From contig VZRG01000435.1 of the NCBI GenBank assembly GCA_013397435.1, forward strand, positions 418,950 to 482,949: a stretch of DNA of 64,000 nt. Direction: 5' to 3'. The translations under genes were made by a program, and so were the position numbers. This document shows, piece by piece, positions 38,301-51,558 of the stretch (its first letter is position 1; each line of letters starts with the position of its first letter). The DNA comes from Erythrocercus mccallii. Its lineage: Eukaryota; Chordata; Aves; Passeriformes; Dicruridae. Below the pieces are notes generated by a model that ran no database searches, was not told the DNA's origin, and saw only the letters and a list, made by a program, of their open reading frames with translations.

Positions 38301-41300
38301 TCATTATCGGATGGAATACAAAAATAAGAAGCTGAGTAAAAAGGAGTCAGAATGACATTTTGAGTAATTTGGGTCATTGCTGGATGGAAAGGTAGTCTGA
38401 TGTTTTACATCTGAGTCATGGGTATAGTAGAGTTTGTCAGGTGTTCCTTTTAATCTTACACTAGTGTTTTTTAACTATTATCTGGATTAATATTGCATGC
38501 AACAAAATTTGTCATGGTGTCAGAATTCCATCATGATGTTAACAAATCAACATAACGAGATATGGGTTTTTTATTCTGGAAACTTCTAATTTGGTCACAG
38601 TTGTGATACAACTTTCCCAAACATAAAAACAGGATTCAACTGTGCTGTCAGAGCAGTAGTTTTAAATCCAGTCAACAGCCCAACTACACAGTGATTAACT
38701 AGTTCCTGAAACTATATAGATCTCTACAGATAGCTGTAGCCTACAAGGTGAGTGATTGCTCATAACTACTGAGCATATATCCCCATACATCACTGCATGA
38801 AGACATCAATCCTTTTCAAGGTTAAAAGGATATTTCTCAAAAGCAGCTATTGCTGCAATTCACAAAGGCAATAGTACAAGCAAGCTTTCATTTTTGAACA
38901 CCTTTGTTGGTGTTAGAACTTCAGGGTTATAGACATTTTAAGCATGCAAGCCAGCACAAAAAATATGGGGCATAGTTGCAGAGTACATCACCTTCAGGGC
39001 TCATCTTCTTTTAGTTTCTCCAGTTTTAAGCAGCAGAAATTTATCTTTCATAGAACATGCAAATGTGGCTGCTACTTCAATCTTCTTTCCTTCTTTTGGG
39101 CTAAGCCTCTATTTCAAATAGCAGTGTATGTTTTGGTTTGTGTTTTTTTTTTTCTGTATATATTCCTTAGTTTTAGGGGTTTTTTTTCCTGGTCAGATAA
39201 TACTACAAAATGCATAAATGCTGTTATCTTGTAAATGCTTTTCCATATCACAGATGCAAGTTCTCATAAAGTTTGTTTCCAGTTCTGGTAGTGATTTAAA
39301 TGCCTGGCTGGATATAGATTTGACCTTTTTTGAGGCCATTCCTTTCTTATTACTGAGATTTAATGCATGTAAAATGTTGATTATTACATCACTGCTGCCA
39401 CATCCATCCTTACTATGAAGAAAAACTGACTTCATAAATGAACAGTGCACATATGAATGTGGGTTCGGTTTCCAGTGTTGCCCAAAGTACTTTTGAGTGA
39501 TTTTGGGTGAAGAAAGTATTATTTATCCTCAGGTAAATTGGCAGTTTCTATTTCTGTCTTAGACCAATTTGGGGAGAACAAATCCATTATTATATATAAA
39601 AAGTTCAGAAATGACACTGACAAGGATCTCAAAAATCTAGACAAATTTTACTGGATAAAAAAAGCTGCAAAGTTACATGATTTTGTTCCTTTTATCCTAT
39701 CTTGTGGATTTGTTTTTGTAACTATATTGTCTACATAAATTTTTTAATTTCAAAGCAGAATCTGGCATTACCATAATATTGAGGAGAAAAGGATGTAAAA
39801 CCAAAATAAATAATTTTGTTCATAGTGTTGTAATAATGATCTCCAACTCTCTTTAAGCATGAATTCAATTCTCTTCCATTCCAAGAATGTAGAGTTTTCT
39901 ACTCAAGATCACATAATGTGCTCTTAGATTCACTAGTTTCCCTAGAATGTACAAGAAAAGTAATTTATTATTTTGACTTAAAATCAATTTAAACACAATC
40001 CCTTATGGAACATTAGTATTTGTCAGACCATTTTTATGTTCCCAGTGGTCTTAATGGAGCATCAGAGACTCTTTAAACATGCTAGGTCTTTGTTCATTTG
40101 CAGATTTTTTTTTTATTTAGGAAATATCCTATCCTTTTAAAATTATAACTTACAAACTCGATAGAGGAAGAAAGTACTCTTTCATGGAAAATTTCAATGG
40201 CAGGTAACACAACTTTGTAGAGGCACAGTAACAGCACATTTTCATGACTAAAATATCTAAAATCCAGGAGACTTTTATTTAGAGAGATGTAATTGATATG
40301 CTAAAAGTTATTTAATTATTTATCAATTAATAATTTAATTACTTTCTATTTAATGTATCTGGTTAATATCAACTCTAATATAATTTTAATTTGGAGGTAT
40401 ATTTAGATGCATAGTGATAGTGCATGTGAATCTCTTCTTTCATTTTTTAGTAAATCTGTAAAAGGTCTGTGAAAAATGTCATGTGTACCATGTGGTAGTT
40501 ATGTAAGGACTTAATGTAAAGCCTTCCAAACTCAAAGGAAGCATTCTTCAGAGGGCTGTAGGTCAAGTGCTAACTGACTGAGTTAAATCAGCGGTATCAA
40601 GCTCTGAGTCTGTGTGGTTGTGTGGGCACTGTACACCCCAAGGAACAGTGGTGCCACTGTTTGCACACGACCAGAGAATGCCAAGGCAGAATGGGATGCT
40701 TGGCACAATCTGGCATGCCATCAGTGTTTCCAGGCTCCCCTACCCCCTGCAATAGGCTATCTACAACATTTCATGTGCTCTACCTATTACCTGTTCTTTG
40801 ATGTCGCCTTTAGGCATTTTGATATATTCCGTAATGAGGACATTTTCATCCTTTATGAGCATTGAGCATTAGATGCAAATGTCATTCTGGCTCTGTACAC
40901 ACAAAATATTGTAACTTTGTGGAAGCAAAAATTCACTTGAGAATGCAATCACAGTTTTTGACACTACTGATTTATTTTTAGTATTTTGTTCACGTTATAT
41001 CTTTTCCTATTAATCTGTCACCACACTTGATGGATAGAATAAAGCACCCTTCTTGCTGTTTGCAGGTGTTATGTGAATTTGAGACATAAATCTGTAAATA
41101 TTTATTTATTTTCTCTTGGACTTTGGGATTAAAGGTCCAAGAATCAGTAACTACAGTCTTTCTTGACTTGCAATAAGTAATTATGGGTTTTTATAGCCAC
41201 AAATAAGAAAATTTGAATTGTTATACAGCATGTTTCTGGAAGCCAAGACCAGATCATTTCTCTAAAAATTCTTTTCCCATTAAGAACCAACTTAAAATAT

Positions 41301-42268
41301 CAATGTAAATAACTTTAGCCTAACATAACCTGTCTACAACTGTTAATACTAAGACTGAAGAAATTTGCATGAATTTATTTGTTTTCTTCTAACAAAAATG
41401 ACTGTGAGAATTGTATGAAAATTACAAATTACAAGATCTGTCTGCAGCATGAAAGCTAATTGATCTTAAGAGCAGGAAAACAGAAGCTGTGTTTTTAATC
41501 TGGAAGTAAGAAGAGATGCTCAATGCAAAAATGCATTCTATGTTATTTTTAAATGATAAATTTCTGTCAGTATGGGAACACAGCAGAAGGAAAGAAATGT
41601 TCAGTAAGGAAAGTTTCTTTTCAGGGTCAGGGTTAGGTCCCTGCTTTGTACTCCCCTGAGAATTACACTACATTCGTACCTTCTGAGGTGTGCAGCGGCT
41701 AACCCCTGGGTAAATGCTTTGAAATATCTTCAAGTATCTCTTAGTTTTATCAAAACAGAGCCCTGTAAGAGCAGGCTGATTTTGGGAGAAAGATGAGTAT
41801 TGCATAAGGGATATGAAAAAAACTGGTGGTATTTGACATGTCTTTCATCCCTTTGCTGGAATTAGTATTAGTAGAATAATAAGGTAGAGCTGGTAGAATA
41901 AGAGATTACAATAGCAGCATCCATAAAGAAGCTCCTTAAGGTCACAGGTATTTCTCCATAATCTTATTTTACAACTTATTAAAATATTAAACTGTTGCTT
42001 TCATTTAACAAAACACTATTTTTTTTATCATTGGTTTAGGTGTTCTTTATGCTATGATGACTTATATAACTTTGTGCAAATGGAAATATTTATTTGGATT
42101 AAATTAATGAAAATGTTTGGAATTAAAAGTTCCAGGTCATTTAAATTATCATTGGATAAATAATTTGCTTTCATTTAAAGTAAGTCAATGCATCTCTGAT
42201 CTAGAATTTTTCCTAGCTTTGAATAATGCGGTAACATTTCAGAGAGCCCATGTAGTCGCTGCTGTCAC
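32303..42268. other. Non-coding stretch, nothing recognised
   Basis: About 10 kb of AT-rich DNA without recognisable CR1, LTR or gene. Features of note are a purine-biased part at about 35220-35660 and very AT-rich DNA near 33480-34320 and 40130-40400. Open frames are at most 96 codons and show no domain. Confidence 0.55.
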
Positions 42269-42706
42269 TCAAGAAGCTGATTGAGAACTGCTTAAAGAGA
42301 CACCATTTTGCTTGTGCTGGAGTTTCACTGACTCTTGGAACATCAACTCCACAACTCTGTTCCCAGTGCTACTGTTGAACAACTGTTTAGTAATATCTAA
42401 AAATATTAGACCTGAGGATGTTTTCACTGCTCTCCTTTGTCTTTTCAACTGAATAGTTTCATTTTCCCCTCTATTTGCATTTTTTAAATTGTATAAAAAA
42501 TAGCCTTGAACTACCATCAATACAAAAAATATTTTGCTGAATAATTTGTTACACCTCCAGTTGACCTTATCACACTTCTGTTCATATTCCTCCTGTCCTG
42601 CAGAGTCAGCTGTACAGCCCTGCTTGGGCTGTTTGAGGAAATGTGGTGTTAAGATTCTGACTGCTTTAGGCAGAAACACACTGAGGATCTCAGGTGGGAT
42701 AGTAGA
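42269..42706 (-). other. Longest open frame in the window, doubtful
   Basis: Open from just after an in-frame TAA near 42707 to a stop at 42269. There is no ATG near its start; the first in-frame Met is inside the hydrophobic segment. The translation has a basic and polar N-terminal half, one hydrophobic stretch (FFVLMVVQGYFLYNL, about residues 51-65), then a furin-like basic run KRQRRAV and a polar tail. This looks like a type II membrane protein with a processing site, and VQGYFLYNL loosely recalls the membrane segment of TNF ligand LIGHT. I would not assign it on that. A frame this long is expected about once by chance here. It could only be an internal exon; possible acceptor AGs lie near 42681 and 42660. 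Confidence 0.12.
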
Positions 42707-43636
42707 TTAAGTAACACCTTGTGCATTATAAAGGTAGTTTATAATTTACATCACTAAATGGACATAGGTTAACTTTGCCATTCAAACGGTACTAATTAGT
42801 TTCAGGACTCAATCAGTGGAACAGGAGGTGATGGACTAATACAATACATATTTGTAAATGCCAAATTTTACTTAAAGATTTGGCACAATCTTAAAGTATT
42901 TTCTTTGTAAATAAAGTAATACAGATTTTTATGAATGTTTATGTTAGCAAAGTTAATACGACTATATTGATGGAAATAAAATACAAAAATTACAAGCAGT
43001 ATAATTATAATATGAGGCTGGATGAGGAAATATTTTTCTTCTCTGTGTGGAGTAACTAATTTGAATACTACTGCAGAGACTAAATCAAGTATACTCCAAA
43101 GTCCTTGGCATAGGGTCACATTGTGACTTAAGGATAAACTGAGAATTCTGACCAAAGTAAAAGTTTTCAATCACACTTTTTGTTATGCCATAGAAAGCTT
43201 GCTTTGAAGAGAGGGAGGTAGATGGAAAATTAGGAGTGAAAAATTCCTGTGCAGTATCCTGTGCCAACTTCTACCTAATAAGATATGCAGGAACATCTAC
43301 AGCCTAATTTTGCTTTTCTTCTTACTGATTATAGCCTGGCATGGGATTTTATGCTGCAGACATATGGCAGAATGGCTAAGATGAAGATACCTTTCAATAT
43401 TTTGACAGGAGAAATTATTTTGGGGCTTTATAATTATGTTAAGGAAATCAATTAAAAGTGCAGAAAATGTAACATTAACTTCAAAATGGGCAAAAGTTTT
43501 TGTTAAAGTTCTGAGCTTTGGATGAATAAAACATTCACGTATGCTTAATTTTGCTAGATAAATAACAATATGGTTTCAATTAAGGCACTTTGATAAAAGC
43601 AATCTGAGGTAAGGTTAAGATGGATTTGAAAATTAA
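42707..43636. other. AT-rich stretch, nothing recognised
   Basis: Only short frames (100 codons at 42868-43170, minus, Ile/Phe/Leu-rich from AT-rich DNA). No repeats recognised. Confidence 0.5.
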
Positions 43637-43999
43637 TTACATTTCTTTTTCAATGATGTGATTTGAGGTGGATGGAGAAGTGTTTTTTCTTGCTTGCTGA
43701 CCATACTTGGCACACACGCTGATGAGGAGGTGACTAAGATTGAGAATATTTCCAAGGAAAAACAGAAAGCAATCAAACCTGGTCCGTATCTCTTTCACAC
43801 TTGGGTTTTCTAAAAGTATTGTTGCCAATGGCTGCATGTGGAATGTGGATTTGCTGTCTGATTTGTCCTGATGCTCCAGAGTTGGTAGTATAGGCTGCTG
43901 TTTGAAGTTTTGGAGGCTCCAGCTCTGCAGTCTGTCATTCTCATCACTATTATTTTCACCAAGATGATTAAGCAGTTTTTTTCCCAAGAAAATCACCAT
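43637..43999 (-). other. Second long open frame on the same strand, doubtful
   Basis: An ATG at 43999 opens 120 codons ending at 43637. The product is polar with one hydrophobic stretch (FDCFLFFLGNILNLSHLLISV) and no recognisable domain or signal peptide. It lies about 930 bases from the 42269-42706 frame on the same strand. The ATG has a weak -3 base (T) and G at +4. It is probably a chance frame; it is mentioned because long minus-strand frames cluster here. Confidence 0.08.
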
Positions 44000-44059
44000 C
44001 AAGAAAAAAAGATGTAAGTTTTGCTTATTTCTTTTATGAATTTACCTTGATAGTAGGCT

Positions 44060-44766
44060 TGTCTTGGTTTGAAGAGACAGGTATCTGCCAGGGAAAGCTG
44101 GAGTTTTTCTTGGAATGGAGAATGTAAACCCCCTTCCCTCCAAATTATTATAATNNNNNNNNNNNNNNNNNNNNNNNNNNNNNNNNNNNNNNNNNNNNNN
44201 NNNNNNNNNNNNNNNNNNNNNNNNNNNNNNNNNNNNNNNNNNNNNNNNNNNNNNNNNNNNNNNNNNNNNNNNNNNNNNNNNNNNNNNNNNNNNNNNNNNN
44301 NNNNNNNNNNNNNNNNNNNNNNNNNNNNNNNNNNNNNNNNNNNNNNNNNNNNNNNNNNNNNNNNNNNNNNNNNNNNNNNNNNNNNNNNNNNNNNNNNNNN
44401 NNNNNNNNNNNNNNNNNNNNNNNNNNNNNNNNNNNNNNNNNNNNNNNNNNNNNNNNNNNNNNNNNNNNNNNNNNNNNNNNNNNNNNNNNNNNNNNNNNNN
44501 NNNNNNNNNNNNNNNNNNNNNNNNNNNNNNNNNNNNNNNNNNNNNNNNNNNNNNNNNNNNNNNNNNNNNNNNNNNNNNNNNNNNNNNNNNNNNNNNNNNN
44601 NNNNNNNNNNNNNNNNNNNNNNNNNNNNNNNNNNNNNNNNNNNNNNNNNNNNNNNNNNNNNNNNNNNNNCAGTTACAAGAGATAAAGAAAAAGAAACAAA
44701 CATTTCCCCAACTGCTGTCAACAGATGAAATAGAATACACATTTTTTGGTTCCATAACCCAAGACA
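44060..44766. mobile_element. Solo LTR with perfect 5-bp target duplication, interrupted by an assembly gap
   Basis: Starts TGTCTTGGTTTGAA and ends CATAACCCAAGACA, so the termini TGTCTTGG and CCAAGACA are inverted. AGGCT lies directly on both sides (44055-44059 and 44767-44771). The 5-bp duplication and the ends, together with AATGGAGAATGTAAACCCCC and CATTTCCCCAACTGCTGTCA, fit a songbird ERVL-type LTR. From memory the family is read in the minus direction here, but the promoter and polyadenylation parts fall in the N run, so I leave strand open. With the gap at its stated size the element is 707 bases, a normal solo LTR length. Open frames crossing the N run are artefacts. Confidence 0.82.
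44155..44669. other. Assembly gap (515 N)
   Basis: A run of 515 N inside the LTR. The size may be an estimate. Gaps inside LTRs are commonly due to collapsed repeat reads. Confidence 0.99.
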
Positions 44767-44771
44767 AGGCT

Positions 44772-47700
44772 GGATAACTAACCATATGCAAAATTATTCA
44801 TTGCTAGTATAATAATTGTATTATTTGTCATTAGTATAATAGCTGCAGAGCCTTACATTAGGGAACAAATACACTATAAGTGGGAAGCAAGCCAACTTAA
44901 CTGCACGTCACCTGAATAATTTCCACAATAATTATTGGTATTGTTGAGTCAACCAAGTAATTCATCAAATGCTGTTGTGGTTTCTCTTCTAATACTTTAA
45001 ATTTAGGAGGTTTCAAGTTTATAATATGGCATTTTCCCCTTCAGTTGCTTTTGCCTCACTTTTGCTTTTATTGCAAAGCTCTTAGGCATTCTTGTTGCAA
45101 TGCAGAGTGAAAAACTCCTTTAATTTCTGATCTACACATATGGTTGTAGGCTCATTGGGTACTCTGTTGGTTATTAGGTGTGTTGGGATGATAATAGGTT
45201 AAACCATAATTCACTATTGACCTGATTTTACATTCTGAGGCTAAGGCGTGTTTGTGCATCAGGTGGCCTGCACAGAGATTATTTTAGAGACTGGGGTTTG
45301 CTTATTTTTTAATCTGTTCTGTGCATTGGTAGCTAAAATCCAAAAGGTTGAACCAGGTTGTGAAGAGATGTAGCAAAATATATAATTTATTTTTAGTGAA
45401 ACTTACAACAGAGTGTTGATTAAAAAAACCCCAAAACCTTGTAGCATAGAAAGTTCATTATGAGGATTTTGTGGGAGGGGTATGTCAGAGGGCTTAAAAC
45501 ACTGGATTTTTGTCATTATCTCTGTCTCCTTGTAAGCTCTCTAATACTTCCCAATCTCTGCCACTGATGACCTTTGCTTAGGGAGTTGGATGGCAGCCCT
45601 TGACAGAGCCTTACAGCCAGAACACAGTAATGACAGCTGAAAAATCACCCATATATCAGAAAAAATAAAAAGGGGAAGGATGAGGCAGAAGAAATATTTC
45701 CCACTTTTTTCTCCCTCTTGTCTGCTTTCAAGTGTCAGCTTGAAATACAGTTCTTAGCTCTGTTAAAATATAGAGGTACAGAATATGTACCTAATTTTTA
45801 AAAGCTAAATCTGATCTTCACATGATTTCAAATAAGCTTTTCCCACTATTCTGTAAATCTGTTCCAAATACGTATGGACAGCATAGAGGTAGAGACATTT
45901 GGCTTCCTCATAAAATTAGAAAGAATCCTCATTTAGGCATTTACTTGGTCAACTTTTTTTTAATTTGAGAAAATACTTCAAAAGTAGACAACAGTTGTTT
46001 TCACTTCATGAAGGCTGTTCATTCTTTCAGAAAGCTGAGTACCTGCGTAGGGACCTCACGTTTGGCTTTTTTAATGAGTGGGAAGGAGGTTCCCAAATTC
46101 AGTGAAGTTCAGTGACAAGTAGACATGTAATTTAGTTTAGTATTTTTTAAAATTCTTCTTTAGGACTTCAAGGGTTTTAATTTTGCTTCTTCATCTTAAC
46201 TTTCTGAAGGCTTTAGAAATAAATTTCCATAAAATTTTTTGTGCTTATTCGAGTAAAATTATTTCTAACCAATTGAATAATTGCAGAGTAGGTATCTAAT
46301 AAAGATTAGACTTTGCTGTGTAGAACTAGAAAAATAGGAGCAATAGCAAGTATTTGCTGGATGCTGTTGATGGTATATCACACCTTGTGTTGATTTTGTA
46401 TAAATTTTAGTTTTCACAGCTGCAAAACTGAAACGCAAAGGAAAAGAACTTTTAAAGGCTCTTACTTATCTGTGTCAGATGTAACTACTCAGCCTAGTAT
46501 CTCATACATGTAAAATTCACAAAGCCTTAGATAAGCTTTTGGGAGAATAGGATTAAAGAACACATGCAAAAATTATCTATTGTATATAGACACATGTATT
46601 TGTCTGAATACTAAGAAGCTAGATATATTTGTTAAATTAATATACAGCTCCTGGATTTACACTTCTATGTTGTTAAGTAGGATGCATATAGATGGATGTT
46701 GAAATACACTGTAGTTATGGGTTTGATTTGATAAGTGAAAACACTTTTTCTAAACAGAAAAAGGACTATGTAGTGATTTTTAACTCTTGCTTCCATTTAA
46801 TAACAGTAACTTGAAGAGTAGTATGAGCATGACATTGAAAAATGGTATTAAATTATTCAGATGAAAATCAGATATTTGTAGTAAGATTTAACTCCTTCAG
46901 ACAAAAGGGAAAACTAATCTGCATGAAAACTCGAATGGAACATTCTCAGTGGGTTCCACTGAGATTGTGGTATGGTATAGGAGTGTTTGTTGCTGGTGAG
47001 AGAGATGGTATCCAATTTCTGCCCCAACACTTATTCAGGCAAGTATTACCTTTCATGTCCTCCCTCCAGGGAGGCTCAGAGAATGTGTGATCATTTACTG
47101 TTATCTGTCTGAGAAGATCTAGTCATCTAGGTTTCGTCTTTGGCAAGATCTGGCAGCTCTTGAATAAGTATCTCTTTATAAGAGGTGGAATCATCATCTG
47201 GGATGATAATCTTCCACCCCTGACTAGGAAAAGATATTGACTGATTTACGCTCTTGATTTGGTCGTTTAAAAACAAGAGAAAACAATTTACCATTAAAAT
47301 TGGTATGAGTTGTGTAAATTAAAATAGCCCCTGAAAGTACTCTATCTTAAACTAGAGTTCAGGTTATTAAAAATTCAAAACACAACAGACAAGTCAGGGT
47401 TGGTTGTTTCACAATGCTGTCTGATAAAAACAAGGTTATTAGAATAACTGTCGCACTGCTGGAAAAATTTACAATTATTGATTCTTGTAATGAGGACTTT
47501 TGCTATTTTAGTCAAATAGGCAACTGGTCAGCATTCACAGAAAATATCAATACCAATAAGACAATGTTCAGAAGCCAGATTTGAGTCTATAGCAGTAGGA
47601 TAAAAATACTTTACTTCCCCCTCCTGGAACCTGTGCACAGGAAACTCATATACATCCCTGGAATTAAAAACAGATGTAGTTAGAAAGCTATGAAGTTGTT

Positions 47701-48063
47701 TGATTTTTGCCCCCTGGAACTTGAATGTAACTTTGACATTTTTATTAAATGAGACTTTTTTCCCGTCTGTTTCATTAAAAGGAAAACATCTTGTAGGTAT
47801 GTGGAGGAAGGTAGTAGAAACTGAAATGCAGACTTTGGAAAATATCTGGAAAATTGCTAAATGATATCAAAAGTAGAATGGCCATGAATCCAGATGTGTT
47901 TGACACAAATTAGGTAACTTGGGTTTTTTTTTTCTGTTTTGTTTTGGTTTTCCCCACTCTATTTTTTCTTAACCAAAGCTTTCTACCTCTATTCTTATAT
48001 CAGATTTCATTCATATGAACAAGACTACATGGAGTGATTTGATTTTAGAGATTTCCTTAGTAT
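44772..48063. other. Non-coding stretch, nothing recognised
   Basis: AT-rich, with no CR1, LTR or gene recognised; the longest frame is 82 codons (46842-47090, plus). Confidence 0.6.
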
Positions 48064-48665
48064 TCATAGAATAATTTAAGTTGGAAAGCACCAAACAGGG
48101 TCAAATTTTATTAGGTCATCTGATGCTCTGTCCAGTTGAATGCTGAACATCTCCAAGGATGGAAATAACACTGCTGCTCTGGACTTGTGTTCAATTTTTG
48201 AGCAGTCTTATGGTTAAAAAGTTTTTACCTGAATCCTGATTGGAATCTTCCGTGTCACAGTTTGTGTTTACCTCTCATTCTGTCATTATGTACTTCTTAG
48301 AGGAGGTTGACTCCACGCATGTTCACAAATGCTTTCCACTGCTGCAGAACACCAGTGATTTCCTTGACTGAAAATCCATGTGTGGGCACAGTGCTCCAAA
48401 TGCAGTCTGAATAGGGAGGAATTACATTGACTGGATATGTTCTTCTTAAAGTAGTTGAGTATGACTGTCTTTGCTGCAAAGCCATGTAGAGTCCCAGGCT
48501 CAACTTTTTGTCCACCAAGTCTCTGAGGTCCTTTTCTATAATGCTGCTCTTCAGCCTACGTCTTGTAGATGTAGGACTCTGTATTTGTCAAACTTCATGA
48601 GGTTTCTCTAAGGTCATTTTTTTATCATCTGGGTATTTTCAGGGTCTCTGAAAAACATCTCTGCC
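48064..48665 (-). mobile_element. Old CR1 LINE 3' portion
   Basis: On the plus strand it opens with the reverse complement of the CR1 end (TCATAGAATAATTTAAGTTGG). It then follows, strongly diverged, the reverse complement of the CR1 ORF2 C-terminal region: GTGCTCCAAATGCAGTCTGA, TTTTTGTCCACCAAGTCTCT, GAGGTCCTTTTCTATAATGC, TGCTCTTCAGCC, GTATTTGTCAAACTTCATGAG. These correspond to the 'compare with CAGCACCCCCAGGTCCTTTTC' part of older avian CR1. It holds several frameshifts and is inactive. It is longer and older than the copies at 8.1 and 21.2 kb. The 5' limit of the element (right end) is approximate. Confidence 0.85.
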
Positions 48666-51520
48666 TTCCTGTATGCCAAGTACTGCCCTTCATTTATTAT
48701 AGTTTACAAAGTTGATCTTGAAAGATATTTTCTTAATAACTACAGTTAGATTTACTACCACTCTGAGGAAGTGAAAGTCTCTAGATAGCTCATGATGTAC
48801 TTTATATTTTCCTTCAAGGCTTTAGTCTGGAAAGAATGACACTGATTCTCAGTAGAATTGTGTGATTGAAGCAGAAATTACATTAGACTAAGTTTCAGAT
48901 AAAAGGACGATACAAATATGCAACAGAAATGTTACTGGTAGTATAAAGAAAGAACAAATGGAAATGTTTCAGTATGGAAACATCAATGAAAATGGTGAAA
49001 GAATAGCTGAGAGATGTGTTAGTGGCATCTAGATCTAGAGATTTACATATGTAATGATGTATAAAAAAATTATAGTAACAACTGTACACAGGGACTAAAA
49101 AGTTGTAAGCTTTTTGGCTTTTTTTAAACCCTTCAAATTTGACATAAAATCCAAAGAGAATTATAAAAATATACTACACTCACCATTTTTTGACAGTATC
49201 AAAAAGTCAGAATCTATTGTTACAGCTAAAAATTACAGCATCTACAACTTATTTTGATGCTGCTCTCATTGCTGTTAAAATTACTTCATATGTATATGTA
49301 AAAAAGTCTTCATTGCTAGTGAATTGGCTGCATCATTTGTTGCAAGTTATTTATTTTGCTTTGTTGTTTTGCCAGGTTTTGTACCTTGAAGCAGTCATTA
49401 ATTCCATCTTGGGAAAAGAGAAACAGGAGATATTTTACATATTGGGATAGAGACTCTGTGAAATAAAAATGTGGGTGATAATTTGTTTTCCCCCTGGTTC
49501 CAGATCATCCCAGGTAAATTTTAAAGTTTAGTTAGAATTTGTTGATACCCTTGGTCTAGACTACCTTTGCCAAATCTAAGGAGATTGCTCTCCAGTCACA
49601 CCTAAATCCAGTATGCCATGTGGCTTGAAATAAACAAGTACTTTTGTGGTTACTTTCATGTACTTCAGTGCTAAGGAGAAGAAGAAGAGGTTCACCAGGT
49701 TTTTTCCCCTCATCTTTTTGTTCTTTGTTGACTGTGGCTTCACTTACCTTCCTGCTGTTCTATTTAGCACTCCATTAACGTCCCAGCTGCTCTACTTCTG
49801 CTGTCCTTAAGATATGAGACGGGGAAAAAAAGGGAATGAATGAAATCCACAGAACGAACTCCTGTCAGTGGAAAGGGGCAGAAGGCTGTGGCAACCAGAA
49901 GTGAGGGCCTGGTGGGAACAATTAGCAGATCTGTAAAACCTATCTGATCTCTGCAGAAACAGGCACGGTACTTCTGCACTTCAGAGAGTGTTTCTTTTAG
50001 TCAACAACAAACACCAGTCTTTTGCCACTCTTGCCATGTGTTTGTCTTATTCCATAAATACCGTGAGAAAGGGGCACTCTGAAGTACTAGACAAGTGCTT
50101 CAGACAAGAAAATAGGACAGCAAAATTTGTATTGATGTAGTTTGGACTACTGCTGGTAGTTCCCAAGCTAAGAAAAATCATTTGTTGACAAGTGAGGAAT
50201 TTTTTTTGTCTTTTTTTATTGTTATTTGTAATAACCTTACTAGAAGCTACCAAAATCCAAAGTTTGCACTAGTTGTTCCAAGGAATGCATATTCTAACTT
50301 GTCTGGCAGCTCTCTTAATTGCTGTCTAAAATAAGCAATATGACAGAAAATTTTTCTGGAATCTGTATTTTGAACAGCTATCACCTTAAAAAAACTCCTG
50401 CTGTGATTCCAAGACATGTGGATGTAATAATTTGCAGTGAGGTTTGTGCACCTTCTTATCTGTCACTGTGTTGACAAAAGAATGGGAGTGAAGTCTGCTC
50501 CTGTGCATTTCTGTAGCTGCTTATTTTTTCTGTTTTTATCACATAAGGGCTAACAGCAAACAAGCCATGGTAAATACTATTTTTAAGTAGTGTAGATGAA
50601 TATTGATGATGGCCATTGTGGCAGAAAGCATGTCTGTGAAAATTTTTCCCCATAACTGAATTAGGAAAATTCTTATATTTTTCTAACTTGTCATGCTGAA
50701 TTCTGCTGCATTACAAGGAGCAATGCCTTTATATTAAAATATCCTTGCACACCTTGTTTACTGCTTTGAAGATCCATTCAAAAATTTATGCATGTGTTGA
50801 TAACACTTGATTTTTATTTATGAGTAAAAAGTGTAAACTTGCAAAGCACTGTAAGTCTATGCTTTTAATTCAAAAGCCACTTGACCAGTTTCCTTTGACC
50901 TTTACAAAAGCACACTTTGATTGTTGAAAGAATAAATCTGGCAGTTTGAGCCACAGTTGTAAATGTATTCCAACAAAAGGTTCTGTAAAAGAAAGCGGTT
51001 GTAAAGTATTGTAAAAAACAGTGATGCATCTGCTTCTACATTGTAAAATTATAGTGAAACAACAGGGGATCTTTGCCCATTCTTCTGCTCAGTTTGGTAA
51101 GAATCATGGCCAATAGAGAATTCTCAGACAGAAACAGGAAGGCTTGCATTAAGTTATGTGTGACTGACACAATAGGTAATTGGTGATAAAAATTTCTGGT
51201 ATGATGCTATTAGAGGGGAAAAATAAGCTTATCCCAAGAATAAGGAAACCTTGCCTAATAACTGTGTTTATTGCTTTTACAAGAAAAGTGACCTTACTGC
51301 ATTAAGTTCAAGACCTAATGATTCTGATATTTCTTTAATAGAAGTTTTCCTCTAAGCTATCTGGTAAACAAAGTTAGTGAGTTCAAGTTTAGTTCATTGG
51401 AATCAAGCAATCTGAATCTTATGCTTATGTTGCTTAATTTTTTTTCTGACTGAGATTCCACATTTACGCTTTGAAGTGAGGTGGATTTATTTTTCATTAC
51501 AGTGAGGATTCCCAAAACTT
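48666..51520. other. Non-coding stretch, nothing recognised
   Basis: No gene or dispersed repeat recognised; frames are at most 86 codons. Confidence 0.6.
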
Positions 51521-51558
51521 ACCTGTGACCCTTCCAACCTGGATTGTATGACTCTATG
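51521..51558 (+). mobile_element. CR1 3'-terminal remnant
   Basis: GTGACCCTTCCAACCTGGAT followed by TGTATGACTCTATG is the last ~35 bases of a CR1 (consensus: CCCTTCCAACC...ATTCTATGATTCTATG). Nothing upstream is recognisable as CR1. Confidence 0.65.

Noticed and set aside
40570..40870. Slightly GC-richer segment suspected to be an old SINE or CR1
   Set aside because: I could not match it to the CR1 tail or any SINE landmark, and there is no target duplication.
44069..44728. Three ~220-250 codon frames, the longest listed in the window
   Set aside because: Almost wholly made of N translated as X; the real sequence on each side is LTR.
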